Source: Luteimonas sp. J29
Lineage (GTDB): Bacteria; Pseudomonadota; Gammaproteobacteria; Xanthomonadales; Xanthomonadaceae
DNA length: 64,000 bases
Direction of reading: 5' to 3'
Assembly: GCF_000472505.1 (NCBI RefSeq)
Contig: NZ_AWZR01000007.1
Coordinates: forward strand, 62,001 to 126,000
This document shows, in pieces, positions 33,846-42,763 of the stretch. A program made the position numbers and the translations under genes. The notes below the pieces were generated by a model. The model was not told the DNA's origin. It worked only from the letters and a program-made list of their open reading frames with translations, and did not search any database. The first letter of the stretch is position 1. Each line of letters opens with the position of its first letter.

Positions 33846-35225
33846 TCAGGCGCGTTCCGCCGCGTCCGCCGCATCGGCGCGTAACGACCGCTCCGACGGC
33901 AGCTTCGCCTCCTCGCGCAGCAGCCGCCAGGCGCTGAAGGTCATGGCGGAGGCGATGACGATGCCGGCGCCGAACACGAGGTTCGAACCCAGGGTCGAGA
34001 GCGCCTTGTGCACCCAGACGAACACCAGGTCGCCGCCGCGGTAGATCACGGTGTCGATCGCGGCGCCGGCCTTGTAGCGCCATTCCCGGCCGACCCGGGT
34101 GTAGATCGTCTCGCGCGCGGGCTTGGCCAGCGAGAATTCGCTGGCGCGGGTCACCACCTGCACGATCGCCACCAGCACCGGCAGCGGCGAGGCCGCCAGT
34201 AGCGAGAAGCCCAGCACCACCGCGCCGGCGGGGATCAGGAGCGCCGGCGCGATGCCGAAGCGCGACAGCAGCGCGCGCGTCACCAGCAGCTGCACCACCA
34301 GGGTGAGCGTGTTCACCGCCAGGTCGATGCGGGAGAAGAACGCGGTGCGCCGCTCGGCGTCGGCGAAGGCCGAACGCGCGATCAGGATCTGCTCGTTGTA
34401 CAGCAGGGTGCCGACCCCGATCCCCAGCACCACCATCAGCGCCAGCCAGCGCAGCAGCGGCTCGCGCGCGACCAGCTTCAGCCCCGCCCAGACCTCGCCG
34501 CCCATCGGCACCTCGCCGCTGCGCCGGCCGTCGGCCTGCTCGCGCTGCACGGCGTACGGGCGCAGGCGCAGGATGCAGAGCATGCACACCGCGAGCAGCG
34601 CGCACGAGACCAGCATCATGTTGGCGATCCCAAGCCGCTGCACCAGCAGCCCCGTCAATACCGGGCCCAGGAACGCGCCCACGGTGCCGGCGGCGCCGAT
34701 GTAGCCGTAATAGCGCCGCGCCTCGGCATTGCTGTAGACGTCGGCCATGAAGCTCCAGAATACGGCGACCGCGAACAGGTTGAACACGGTCAGCCACAGC
34801 ACGAAGGCCAGGCCGCGCCCCGCCACCCCGCTGTCGAACAGGGCGTGGAACACCAGCAGCGTGGCAATGAAGAAGCCGTAGATCACCGGCAGGAACACCC
34901 GCCGCGGGAACCGGCTGACCAGCCAGCCGTAGGCCGGCTGCAGCGCCAGCATCACCACGAACACCGAGGTGAAGATGAACTGCGGCACGAAGTCGCCCAG
35001 GGCCACGCCACGACTGGCGAAGAACTCCACCAGTGCCGGCGGGAACACCGCGGTGACGTCGCTGGAGGCCACCATCGCCTCGCGCACCGGGCGCAGCACA
35101 TAATAGCCGCTGAGCAGGCAGAAGAAGTACAGGAACGACCACAGCAGCGGCGGCGACTCGGCCAGCGCGGCGCGCAGGCGCGCGAGACGGCCGGTGCCTG
35201 CGGGTTCGTCGATCGGAGTTGCCAT
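33846..35225 (-). CDS. MFS-type membrane transporter (NTP/NDP exchange-like group)
   Basis: About 459 residues from ATG 35225 (474 from ATG 35270) with some 12 hydrophobic segments. The opening LWSFLYFFCLLSGYYVLRPV followed by REAM resembles the (Y)VLRPxRE motif of MFS carriers annotated near the ATP/ADP exchanger group; SRFPRRVFLPVIYGFF is a loop 2-3-like region. The substrate is unknown. Divergent from the GMC oxidoreductase gene, with 74 bases between start codons; the two could be linked functionally. The REP element lies just past its stop. Confidence 0.75.
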   Translation of the reverse strand: MATPIDEPAGTGRLARLRAALAESPPLLWSFLYFFCLLSGYYVLRPVREAMVASSDVTAVFPPALVEFFASRGVALGDFVPQFIFTSVFVVMLALQPAYGWLVSRFPRRVFLPVIYGFFIATLLVFHALFDSGVAGRGLAFVLWLTVFNLFAVAVFWSFMADVYSNAEARRYYGYIGAAGTVGAFLGPVLTGLLVQRLGIANMMLVSCALLAVCMLCILRLRPYAVQREQADGRRSGEVPMGGEVWAGLKLVAREPLLRWLALMVVLGIGVGTLLYNEQILIARSAFADAERRTAFFSRIDLAVNTLTLVVQLLVTRALLSRFGIAPALLIPAGAVVLGFSLLAASPLPVLVAIVQVVTRASEFSLAKPARETIYTRVGREWRYKAGAAIDTVIYRGGDLVFVWVHKALSTLGSNLVFGAGIVIASAMTFSAWRLLREEAKLPSERSLRADAADAAERA

Positions 35226-35299
35226 GCCCAGGCCCGGAGCCGCGAAAACGTTGGCCAATTGTCCCACCATCCGCCACTGGCGCGGATATGCTGTGCGCC

Positions 35300-36910
35300 A
35301 TGGCCCGGCACGACCCCACGCACCAGTACGACTACGTGGTCGTGGGCGCCGGGTCCGCCGGCTGCGTCCTGGCCGCGCGGCTCTCGGAGGATCCCGGGGT
35401 GCGCGTGCTGCTGCTCGAGGCCGGCCCGCGCGACTGGCACCCGTTCATCCACATGCCGGCCGGCCTGTCGAAGCTGGTCAACCGCAAGGACGTCAACTGG
35501 GACTACAGCACGGCGCCCGAGCCGGGACTGCGCGGACGGCGCCTGTGGTGGCCGCGCGGACGGGTGCTGGGCGGATCGAGCTCGATCAACGCCATGTGCT
35601 ACATCCGGGGGGTGCCGGCCGACTACGACGCCTGGGCCGCGGCCGGCGCCACCGGCTGGCACTGGGACGCGGTGCTGCCCTGGTTCCGCCGCAGCGAGGG
35701 CAACACCCGTGGCGCCGATGCGCTGCACGGCGGCGACGGCCCGCTGACCGTGTCCGACCTGCGCCACGTCAATCCGCTCTCGGAAGCGTTCATCGAGGCC
35801 GCAGCCCAGGCGGGCTATCCGCGCAATGACGACTTCAACGGCCCCGAGCAGGCCGGCGTCGGCCTGTACCAGGTCACCCAGCGCGGCGGCGCGCGCTGTT
35901 CGGCCGCGGTGGCCTACCTCCACCCCGCGCGCACGCGACCCGACCTCGAAGTGGTGACCGGCGCGCTGGCCCATCGCGTGACGTTCTCCGGTGGGCATGC
36001 CGACGGCGTGGACTACAGCGTCGGCCGGCGCATGGTCCACGCCCGGGCCAGGCGCGAGGTGCTGCTGTGCGGGGGCACCGTCAATTCGCCGCAGCTGCTG
36101 ATGCTCTCGGGCATCGGCCCGGCCGACCACCTGCGACATCACGGGATCGAGGTGCTGCACGACGCCCCCGGGGTCGGCGCCAACCTGCAGGACCACCTCG
36201 ACATCTGCACCCTGTACCGCGCCACCAAGCGGGTCACCTACGACCGCGCCAGCGAACTGCGCATCGCCTTCGACTACTACCTGCGCGGCCGCCGCGGCGC
36301 CGGCACCAGCAACATCGCCGAGGCGGGCGGCTTCGTCCGCTCGGCGCTGGCGCCGGACGCGCGCGCCGACATCCAGTTCCACTTCGTCCCGGCGATGCTC
36401 GACGACCACGGCCGCAACCGGCTGCCCGGCGACGGCTTCACCCTGCACGCCTGCTTCCTGCGCCCGCGCAGCCGCGGGCGCATCGCCCTGGCCAGCGCGA
36501 ACCCGTCCGATCCGCCGCGGATCCAACCGCGGTACCTGTCCGACCCGGAGGGCTTCGACCTGCGAATGATGGTCGAGTGCGCGCGCGTCTCCCGCGACAT
36601 CCTGACCCGGCCCGCCTTCGCCCCCTGGCGCGGCGCGCCGATCTACCCGGACCGCGAGGACCTCGACGACGCCGGCCTGGCCGCCTTCGTCCGCGCCAAG
36701 GCCGAGAGCGTGTACCACCCGGCCGGCACCTGCCGCATGGGCGGCGACGAACTGGCGGTGGTCGATCCGCAGCTGCGCGTGCGCGGGGTCGAGCGGCTGC
36801 GGGTGGTGGATGCGTCGGTGATGCCGACCCTGCCGGGCGGCAACACCAACGCGCCGGTGATCATGATCGCCGAGCGCGCGGCCGACCTGATCGCCCGGTC
36901 GCGCGGTTGA
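35300..36910 (+). CDS. GMC-family FAD oxidoreductase (choline/alcohol dehydrogenase-like)
   Basis: 536 residues, usual length for the family. The N-terminal FAD-binding motif YVVVGAGSAGCVLAARLSED is followed by the GMC signature 1 region GRVLGGSSSINAMCYIRG and the later GTVNSPQLLMLSGIGP (signature 2). The catalytic His is in YHPAGTCRMG, and LPGGNTNAPVIMIAERAADL closes the FAD site. These enzymes oxidise alcohols such as choline or aliphatic alcohols. The nearest kinds are choline dehydrogenase and AlkJ-like alcohol dehydrogenases, but no betaine or alkane genes are nearby, so the substrate is open. ATG 35300 was preferred over ATG 35288 because the family begins close to the FAD motif. Confidence 0.9.
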   Translation: MARHDPTHQYDYVVVGAGSAGCVLAARLSEDPGVRVLLLEAGPRDWHPFIHMPAGLSKLVNRKDVNWDYSTAPEPGLRGRRLWWPRGRVLGGSSSINAMCYIRGVPADYDAWAAAGATGWHWDAVLPWFRRSEGNTRGADALHGGDGPLTVSDLRHVNPLSEAFIEAAAQAGYPRNDDFNGPEQAGVGLYQVTQRGGARCSAAVAYLHPARTRPDLEVVTGALAHRVTFSGGHADGVDYSVGRRMVHARARREVLLCGGTVNSPQLLMLSGIGPADHLRHHGIEVLHDAPGVGANLQDHLDICTLYRATKRVTYDRASELRIAFDYYLRGRRGAGTSNIAEAGGFVRSALAPDARADIQFHFVPAMLDDHGRNRLPGDGFTLHACFLRPRSRGRIALASANPSDPPRIQPRYLSDPEGFDLRMMVECARVSRDILTRPAFAPWRGAPIYPDREDLDDAGLAAFVRAKAESVYHPAGTCRMGGDELAVVDPQLRVRGVERLRVVDASVMPTLPGGNTNAPVIMIAERAADLIARSRG

Positions 36911-36932
36911 GGGCGGCCCGCGGCACCGCCGC

Positions 36933-38825
36933 TCAGGCGTGCTCGAGCATCGGCGGCAGCGGGCAGTGGAACACGCCGCAGATCGTGCGCAGCAGTTCGG
37001 CCTCGGCGACCGTCACCTTGCCGTCGTGGGAGATCGCGTCGGTGATCGCCTCCACCGCCACCTGCTTGGCCAGCGGGTCGAGCGCGTCGAGCGGTTCCCA
37101 CACCGCGTCCAGCGCCAGCACGCCCTCGGCCGGGGGCGCGTACGGCAGGTGGTCGCGCGGCAGCACCCGCTGCATGCCGGCCAGGTAGGCGCGCCGCGCG
37201 GCGTCCGGATCGCGCGGATGGCCCGCCTGGGCCACGACCGCGAGCAGGGTCGCGAACTCCTGGCGGACGTTGCCGGGCTTGCGCCGGCCGAAGCGCGCAT
37301 AGCGCGACGGATCCAGCGCCTCGCGCAGCTGCACTTCCAGCAGCCGCCCGAGGCAGTACTCGAACAGCGACACCCGGCCGTCGGCGTGGACCACGGCATG
37401 CACGGTATCGAGGAAGGTCGCCAGCTCCGGGCGCGGGCGCAGGCGCAGGGTCGGGAACGCGAGCGAGGCCAGCGGCAGGCGCAGCATCGGATGCAGCGAC
37501 GCCAGCGGGCCGTCGCGCAGGCGCCGGGCCTCGGCCGCGACGCCGACCCCGAGCCGGGCGACGATCTCGCTGCGCTGCAGGTCGGCGACCTCGTCATCCG
37601 GCGCCAGCAGCAGCCCCAGCAGCAGCGGCATCGCGCCCTCGCGCAGCGAGGCCATCGCGCGCAGCTGGCCGGGCAGCCCGGCGACGATCGCGTCGGCGCG
37701 GCGGTAGTCCTCCTCGTCGGGCTCGGCCACCTGGGCGGCGACCATCGGCGGGGTGACGTCGATGTCCGCGCCGAGCGCCGGCAGCGGCCCGCGCTCGGCG
37801 GGCGTCGCCAGGCCCAGGCGCAGGTCTTCCTCCAGGCCGTTGGGCGGGCGCGTGAGCCACTGCGCCTTCAGCTGCTCCAGGCCTTCGGGCCGGAAGCCCG
37901 GCTCGAGCGCGCGGATGCGCTCGAGGATCGGCGGGTGGGTGGCGAACAGGCCGCTCAGGCCGGTGCCGTCGCCGAACAGCATGTGGCTGACTTCCTCGGC
38001 CTCGGCGCGCGCGGTCAGGCGCGAGCCGTCGTGCAGCCCGGCGATCTTCTTCAGCGCCCCGGCCAGCCCCGTCGTCTGCCGGGTGAACTGCACCGCCGAG
38101 GCGTCGGCCAGCACCTCGCGGCTGCGGCTGACGCCGGCCTTGATCATGCGGCCGAAGAACAGGCCCACGTAGCCCACCACCAGCGCCAGCAGCGCGGCGA
38201 CCAGCAGCGGCATCGCATTGCGGCCGCGCACCGCGGCGCCGTGCTGGAGGATCTTGCGCCCGATCAGGCCCAGCATCAGGATCCCGAACAGCACCCCGAC
38301 CAGGCGGATGTTCAGGCGCATGTCGCCGTTGAGGATGTGGCTGTACTCGTGCGCGATCACGCCCTGCAGTTCGTCGCGGTTGAGCCGGTCGAGCGCGCCG
38401 CGGGTGACCGCGATCACCGCGTCGGAAGGCGAATAGCCGGCGGCGAAGGCGTTGATCCCCGGCTCGTGCTCGAGCACGTAGACCCTGGGCACCGGCACGC
38501 CCGAGGCGATCGACATCTCCTCGACCACGTTGCGCAGCCGGCGCAGCTGCACGTCGGTGGTGTCCTCGGGCACCGGCACCCCGCCCATCTGCAGCGCCAC
38601 CGAGTCGCCGCCGCCACTGAGCGATGCGGTGCGGTACATCGAGCCGATGCCGATCACGCCCAGCGCGAGCAGGGTGGACACCGCGAGCAGGGCCGGGTCG
38701 CTGCCGAACACAAGCATCACGCCCAGGTCGACGGCCACCACGATGCCGACCACCGCGAGCGCGAACAGCACCACCAGCCGGGTGGTGTTGCGGCGAGCCC
38801 TGGCCTGGCGTTCGAAGAAGTTCAT
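36933..38825 (-). CDS. M48 metalloprotease with TerB-like C-terminal domain
   Basis: 630 residues. Two membrane segments near the N-terminus (residues 17-40, 47-65) precede an HtpX/M48 domain with the zinc motif VIAHEYSHILNGD near residue 156 and the downstream Glu in SREVLADASAVQ. After about residue 320 comes a long extension absent from HtpX. Its end (EAITDAISHDGKVTVAEAEL, RTICGVFHCPLPPMLEHA) has the HDGKVTxxExELLR pattern of TerB-like helical domains. HtpX-type proteases degrade misfolded membrane proteins. The lemA gene ends upstream on the same strand, a frequent pairing in which LemA is thought to act with the protease. ATG 38825 starts a normal MNFFERQARAR head; the frame to 38873 adds nothing conserved. 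Confidence 0.88.
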   Translation of the reverse strand: MNFFERQARARRNTTRLVVLFALAVVGIVVAVDLGVMLVFGSDPALLAVSTLLALGVIGIGSMYRTASLSGGGDSVALQMGGVPVPEDTTDVQLRRLRNVVEEMSIASGVPVPRVYVLEHEPGINAFAAGYSPSDAVIAVTRGALDRLNRDELQGVIAHEYSHILNGDMRLNIRLVGVLFGILMLGLIGRKILQHGAAVRGRNAMPLLVAALLALVVGYVGLFFGRMIKAGVSRSREVLADASAVQFTRQTTGLAGALKKIAGLHDGSRLTARAEAEEVSHMLFGDGTGLSGLFATHPPILERIRALEPGFRPEGLEQLKAQWLTRPPNGLEEDLRLGLATPAERGPLPALGADIDVTPPMVAAQVAEPDEEDYRRADAIVAGLPGQLRAMASLREGAMPLLLGLLLAPDDEVADLQRSEIVARLGVGVAAEARRLRDGPLASLHPMLRLPLASLAFPTLRLRPRPELATFLDTVHAVVHADGRVSLFEYCLGRLLEVQLREALDPSRYARFGRRKPGNVRQEFATLLAVVAQAGHPRDPDAARRAYLAGMQRVLPRDHLPYAPPAEGVLALDAVWEPLDALDPLAKQVAVEAITDAISHDGKVTVAEAELLRTICGVFHCPLPPMLEHA

Positions 38826-38960
38826 CGCGATGCGGTGGCGGGTGGCTGTCGGATTCGTGGCATGGGCGCGCATGGGGGCGCGGCGACCGGGTCCACGGCC
38901 GCCGCCCTCGCGCCGCCCGGCCGGGTCATGCCCGGACGGGGCGGCGCGCCACGCGGAGGA

Positions 38961-39563
38961 TCAGAACTGGACCTTCGGCGCCTCGCGCACCTCGGCGCGA
39001 TCGGCCGGGATCTCGAGCAGGGCGGCCGGGGCGAAGTTGAACATCCCGGCGATGATGCTCGACGGGAACACCTCGCGCCTGTTGTTGTACGCCATCACCG
39101 AGTCGTTGTAGGCCTGGCGCGCGAACGCCACCCGGTTCTCGGTCGACGTGAGCTCTTCCGTGAGCTGCATCATGTTCTGGTTGGCCTTGAGCTCGGGATA
39201 GGCCTCGACCACCACCATCAGGCGGCCCAGCGCGCCGTTGAGCGCGCCCTGGGTCTGGGCCAGCTCGGCCATCGCCGCCGGATCGCCGGGATTGGCCTTG
39301 GCCGCCGCGAGCCCGGCCTGGGCCGCGCCGCGGGCCGCCGTCACCGCCTCGAGCGTGCCGCGCTCATGCGCCAGGTAGCCCTTGGCGGTCTCGACCAGGT
39401 TGGGGATCAGGTCGAAGCGGCGCTGAAGCTGCACGTCGATCTGCGCGAAGGCGTTCCTGAACGCGTTGCGCGCGGTCACCAGGCCGTTGTAGATGCCGAT
39501 CGCCCAGCCGCCCACGACTACCGCGAGGCCGATCAGGACCGCCAACAGAATCAATGCACTCAC
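38961..39563 (-). CDS. LemA family protein
   Basis: 200 residues with an N-terminal membrane helix (SALILLAVLIGLAVVVGGWA) and the conserved LemA region IYNGLVTARNAFRNAFAQID and LQRRFDLIPNLVETAKGY. LemA proteins are anchored helical proteins whose exact function is unsettled; they are commonly encoded next to M48 proteases, as here (136 bases between the two genes), and are thought to be part of the same envelope quality-control unit. Divergent from the serine hydrolase gene. Confidence 0.93.
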   Translation of the reverse strand: MSALILLAVLIGLAVVVGGWAIGIYNGLVTARNAFRNAFAQIDVQLQRRFDLIPNLVETAKGYLAHERGTLEAVTAARGAAQAGLAAAKANPGDPAAMAELAQTQGALNGALGRLMVVVEAYPELKANQNMMQLTEELTSTENRVAFARQAYNDSVMAYNNRREVFPSSIIAGMFNFAPAALLEIPADRAEVREAPKVQF

Positions 39564-39648
39564 GGTGATTCCTCCACTTGTTCATGCAAGTCCGGGAACA
39601 GGCGCCTATGATCGCCTGCAGCGAGAGCATACGCAGGGGACTGACCCG

Positions 39649-41037
39649 ATGAAAGCGAAGCACCGTCGATCCCCCGGCACCCGCCTCGCCCGCGCGATGC
39701 TGGTGGGGATGCTGGCGGCGATCGCCCTTTCGAGTGCTGCCCAGACTCCTCTTGCCTGGAGACAGGACGCGCGCGGCGCGGCGGATGTGACCGCCACCGT
39801 GCAACCCGTGCCGGGCGACCGTCCGGCGCCCCTGCCCGCCGACATCCAGCGCAGGCCCCTGGCCAGCAGCTTCGACGTGCGCGTGTTCGAGGCGATGGCG
39901 CAGGCCCTGGTCGCCGACCAGCGCGTGCCGGGCCTGGCGATGGCGATCGTGCACGACGGCCAGGTCCTCAGCGCACGCGGCTACGGCATCACCGACGTCA
40001 ACAACGCCGAGCCGGTGGACGCCCACACCGTGTTCCGGCTCGCCTCGCTGTCGAAATCCTTCGCCGGCACCCTGACCGGCATGCTGGTGGCCGAGGGCGC
40101 GCTGCGCTGGGACAGCCGGGTGGCCGACTTCATGCCGAGCCTGCAGCTGGCCGACCCGGACGCCGCCAGCCAGCTCACCGTGGCCGACGTCCTCAGCCAC
40201 CGGGTCGGCCTCAGGCACCACACCTTCGACCGCGACATCGAGGCCAACGCCGACTACCACACGCTCGTGCAGCGCCTGTCCTCGGCGCCGATGGTGTGCC
40301 GGCCGGGCGAGTGCTACGGTTACCAGAACGTGGCCTTCAGCCTGGTCGGCGACGTGGTGTTCGGCGCGAGCGGGCAGTTCTACAACGAGGCGTTGGCGCG
40401 GCGGATCTTCAAGCCGCTTGGCATGGAGGACGCGAGCGTCGGGCTGGAAGGCATCCTCGCCAGTCCGCGCTGGGCCAAGCCGCACGTGCGCGCGGGTGCC
40501 GGCTGGAAGCCAGTGATGCCCAAGCCGACCTACTACCGCCTCGCCCCCGCCGCCGGCGTCAACGCGAGCATCAGCGACATGGCGAAGTGGCTGCTCGCGC
40601 AGAGCGGCCGCCGCCCCGACGTGCTGCCCGCACCGCTGCTGGCCACGCTGCAGTCGCCGATCGTGGGCACGCCCGGCGAACTGCGCGGCACCTCGTGGCG
40701 GCGCGAACGCCTCAATGCGGCGGGCTACGGACTGGGCTGGCGGATCTACGACTACGCCGGGCACCGCCTGGTCTTCCACGGTGGCGCCGTGCAGGGCTAC
40801 CGCGGGCTGATCGCGATGCTGCCCGAGCGCGACCTCGGCGTGGCGATCCTGTGGAACAGCGACAGCGCCCTGCCCTCGGGGCTGCTGCCCACCATCCTCG
40901 ACCGCGCCATCGGGCTGCCCCCGCAGCAGTGGCTCGACGTCGATCCGGGCATCGAGACCATGTTCGCCTCCGAGGACCGGGACTCGCCTGCCAGCGGCGG
41001 CCCGCAGTCGGGCTCCTCGAACGCGCGCCCGCAATAG
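39649..41037 (+). CDS. serine hydrolase, class C beta-lactamase-like
   Basis: 462 residues with an N-terminal signal-like segment (MLVGMLAAIALSSAAQ). Catalytic triad motifs of the penicillin-binding/class C beta-lactamase fold are present: SLSK (Ser/Lys, in FRLASLSKSFAGT), YQN (in CYGYQNVAFSL) and HGG (in VFHGGAVQGYRG) in place of KTG. Family members are D-aminopeptidases, esterases or beta-lactamases; an HGG third motif is common among esterase-like members, so a resistance role should not be assumed. ATG 39649 follows AGGGGA by 9 bases. A stand-alone gene with no ampR-type regulator next to it. Confidence 0.88.
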   Translation: MKAKHRRSPGTRLARAMLVGMLAAIALSSAAQTPLAWRQDARGAADVTATVQPVPGDRPAPLPADIQRRPLASSFDVRVFEAMAQALVADQRVPGLAMAIVHDGQVLSARGYGITDVNNAEPVDAHTVFRLASLSKSFAGTLTGMLVAEGALRWDSRVADFMPSLQLADPDAASQLTVADVLSHRVGLRHHTFDRDIEANADYHTLVQRLSSAPMVCRPGECYGYQNVAFSLVGDVVFGASGQFYNEALARRIFKPLGMEDASVGLEGILASPRWAKPHVRAGAGWKPVMPKPTYYRLAPAAGVNASISDMAKWLLAQSGRRPDVLPAPLLATLQSPIVGTPGELRGTSWRRERLNAAGYGLGWRIYDYAGHRLVFHGGAVQGYRGLIAMLPERDLGVAILWNSDSALPSGLLPTILDRAIGLPPQQWLDVDPGIETMFASEDRDSPASGGPQSGSSNARPQ

Positions 41038-41345
41038 TCTTCCGGCGGGGCCTGCGTCGCGACCGCGTCGGTCGGGCCGCCCGGCCGGACTCCGCGGCGG
41101 GCACCGGCGCCCGCCCCCCCCCCGCGTCGACGACGAAGCGGCCATCGGCCGGATGCCGTCCACACCCCTGGTCGCCAGCTCCCTGCGACGCATCCGGAAT
41201 CGCCGACGCGTCCGCGCGCCGGCGGGGGGATGACCCCGCGACGGATGCGCGGTCGCGGGCGGGCGCCCAACCCCGGCGCCTGCCCCCCGATCCTGCCGCG
41301 CCTGTCGTCGCGGGCGGCCGGCCGCGCCGGCCGCGTCCCCGCCCC
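41038..41345. other. gene-free stretch after the serine hydrolase
   Basis: 308 bases of GC-rich sequence with no protein I can support. The left end should hold the 3' end of the hydrolase transcript; no clear hairpin with a T-run was seen. Confidence 0.4.
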
Positions 41346-41386
41346 AAAAAAAACTCCCTCTCCGCCTGGGCAACGCGGAGAAGGAG
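41346..41386 (-). terminator. rho-independent terminator of the histone H1-like gene
   Basis: On the minus strand CTCCTTCTCCGC pairs with GCGGAGAGGGAG (12-bp stem, one G-U) around a 9-base loop, followed by eight T. It lies 32 bases past the stop of the H1-like gene. Confidence 0.9.
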
Positions 41387-41418
41387 CCTGGATGTACGGC
41401 TAATCGGGTTTTTTCTTG

Positions 41419-41904
41419 TCAGATGAGCGGAGTCGGCACCGGCGGAAGCGCCTGGGCCGAGCTCTTCCTGGTGGCCTTCCTGGCCTTCTTCTTGGTGGCC
41501 TTGCGGGCCGGCTTCTTGGTACCCGCCGCCTTCTTCTTGGCCGCCTTCTTGGTCGCCTTCTTGGCGGCCTTCTTGGCGGCCTTCTTGGCGGGGCGCTTGG
41601 CAGCCTTCTTGGCTACCTTCTTCTTGGCGGCCTTCCTGGTGGTCTTCTTGGCTACCTTCTTCTTCGCAGCCTTCTTGGTGGCCTTCTTCGCGGCCTTCTT
41701 GGCTGGACGCTTCGCGGTCTTCTTGGTGGCCTTCTTGGCGACCTTGCGGGTGGCCTTCTTGGCGACCTTCTTCTTCGCGACCTTCTTCTTCGCGACCTTC
41801 TTCTTGGCTACCTTCTTGGTGGCCTTCTTGCCCGCGGCCTTCTTGGCGGGCTTCTTGGCCGCCTTCTTGGCGACCTTCTTCTTTGCAGCTTTCTTCGCGG
41901 CCAT
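41419..41904 (-). CDS. histone H1-like Lys/Ala-rich DNA-binding protein
   Basis: 161 residues made almost wholly of Lys and Ala with some Val, Thr and Arg, in overlapping AKKAAKK, KKVAKKK and AKKATKK repeats, ending in a short non-repetitive tail SSAQALPPVPTPLI. It resembles the C-terminal tail of eukaryotic histone H1 and bacterial HctB/AlgP-type proteins, which bind DNA and compact the nucleoid or affect transcription. The composition predicts an extended, very basic protein. The repeated coding sequence (many AAGAAGGT/GCCAAG units) makes length variation likely between strains. The start follows GAGGAGAGCC, a good Shine-Dalgarno. The hydrophobic frame on the other strand is a shadow. Confidence 0.9.
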   Translation of the reverse strand: MAAKKAAKKKVAKKAAKKPAKKAAGKKATKKVAKKKVAKKKVAKKKVAKKATRKVAKKATKKTAKRPAKKAAKKATKKAAKKKVAKKTTRKAAKKKVAKKAAKRPAKKAAKKAAKKATKKAAKKKAAGTKKPARKATKKKARKATRKSSAQALPPVPTPLI

Positions 41905-42058
41905 GTGATGGCTCTCCTCGTCAGTGGACTTGCGGTACTACTGCCCAGTTCAAGCGGCGCGCGGGTATCGGACCCGCGCACGACCGCCGGCGCGCCACGC
42001 GCACCGGAACGGATCCTGCAGGGACGACGCGATCGGGGAGTCGCAGTCCCGGGAATGC

Positions 42059-42091
42059 AAAAACACCTGCGGCCTGGAGCGTCGCAGGTGT
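42059..42091 (-). terminator. rho-independent terminator of a minus-strand transcript
   Basis: ACACCTGCG (42091-42083) and CGCAGGTGT (42071-42063) form a perfect 9-bp stem with an 11-base loop, followed by TTTTT. No gene end lies just upstream, so it should end a short RNA or a leader. Confidence 0.85.
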
Positions 42092-42228
42092 CGGATGGGG
42101 AGTTCGTTGGCTTTCGCAGCGGAGACGGTGCCTGAATCCACCTTGTCGTAGTCCGGGGCGGATGTCTTATGTTTGCTGCGCGTTTTCGCCGTGTGCTGAC
42201 TCACTCGCTTCTGTGCAACCGTCTGTTG
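42059..42228 (-). ncRNA. candidate small RNA (or attenuated leader) of about 170 nt
   Basis: Promoter and terminator of the same strand lie about 170 bases apart with no good reading frame between them. The interval contains two C-rich patches (CCGCCCCGG and ACTCCCCATCC) that could face ribosome-binding sites in target mRNAs, as in several Xanthomonas sRNAs. Alternatively it is an attenuated leader of the H1-like gene, whose ATG is 155 bases further on. A GTG-started frame (42204-41950) crosses the terminator and is not credible. The exact 5' end is estimated. Confidence 0.45.
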
Positions 42229-42233
42229 GGCGA

Positions 42234-42262
42234 AACCTAATCACGGTTTTTTCGGCTGTCAA
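42234..42262 (-). promoter_or_regulatory. promoter of the candidate small RNA
   Basis: Perfect TTGACA (42262-42257), a 17-base spacer, then TAGGTT (42239-42234) as a partial -10. It points toward the terminator at 42059-42091. Confidence 0.55.
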
Positions 42263-42759
42263 CACCCCGCGCGAAAAATCCTCCCGCCCGCGACCGCGCC
42301 GTTCGCACCCGTCGCCACCCGCCAGCCACCCGGCCGCACGCGCGAACGGTTGCGGAGCATTCGCGTCGCACGTTCGCGCGTCGCGCGAAAGCACGCAAAA
42401 CAAGCACTTTTCCGCAAGCGTCGCATCCGCGTGCGACGCGTCGCACGCTGCGCACGCAACGCCGTCGACGCCGTCCCCGCACCCGTCGGCGCGTCCTTCG
42501 AACCCGTGACGCGAGTTCGACCGGAAGCGTTCGCCGACGCGCCGCACAACCCGGTTTGCGCCCGAACTGCGCAAACTTTTCCGCCCGACCGAACGCCCGG
42601 CGGCGGGGATTCTCCACGCGCGGTCGCCGATGCGATGCGCGAAGCCGCCACGCGCATCGACCGGCGAAGGAAGAAAGGAAGGGGAAGAAGGAGTCGGAAG
42701 AAGGCGCGGACCGGGTCCGGCCGGCGGCGCGGTCGCCGCCTGCGGCAACCGCGCGCGGG
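42263..42759. other. gene-free stretch with unusual CpG-rich words and a purine tract
   Basis: About 500 bases between the small RNA promoter and the gcvH end. The left two thirds are crowded with GCGTCGCA, TTCGCGCG and CGCGCGAA-like words. At 42665-42706 there is a run of almost pure purines on the plus strand (GGAAGAAAGGAAGGGGAAG and more). Codon patterns do not resemble the neighbouring genes and no protein is recognisable. Confidence 0.4.
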
Positions 42760-42763
42760 AAAC

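Noticed and set aside
41423-41908. Hydrophobic plus-strand frame with AFLAAFLA repeats
   Set aside because: It is the complement of the K/A repeat gene (AAG read as CTT). The repeats are an artefact, and the basic protein has a proper Shine-Dalgarno and a terminator.
41950-42204. 84-codon minus-strand frame with a GTG start
   Set aside because: A strong rho-independent terminator (42059-42091) lies inside it, and no Shine-Dalgarno or family resemblance was seen; more likely part of a small RNA or leader.
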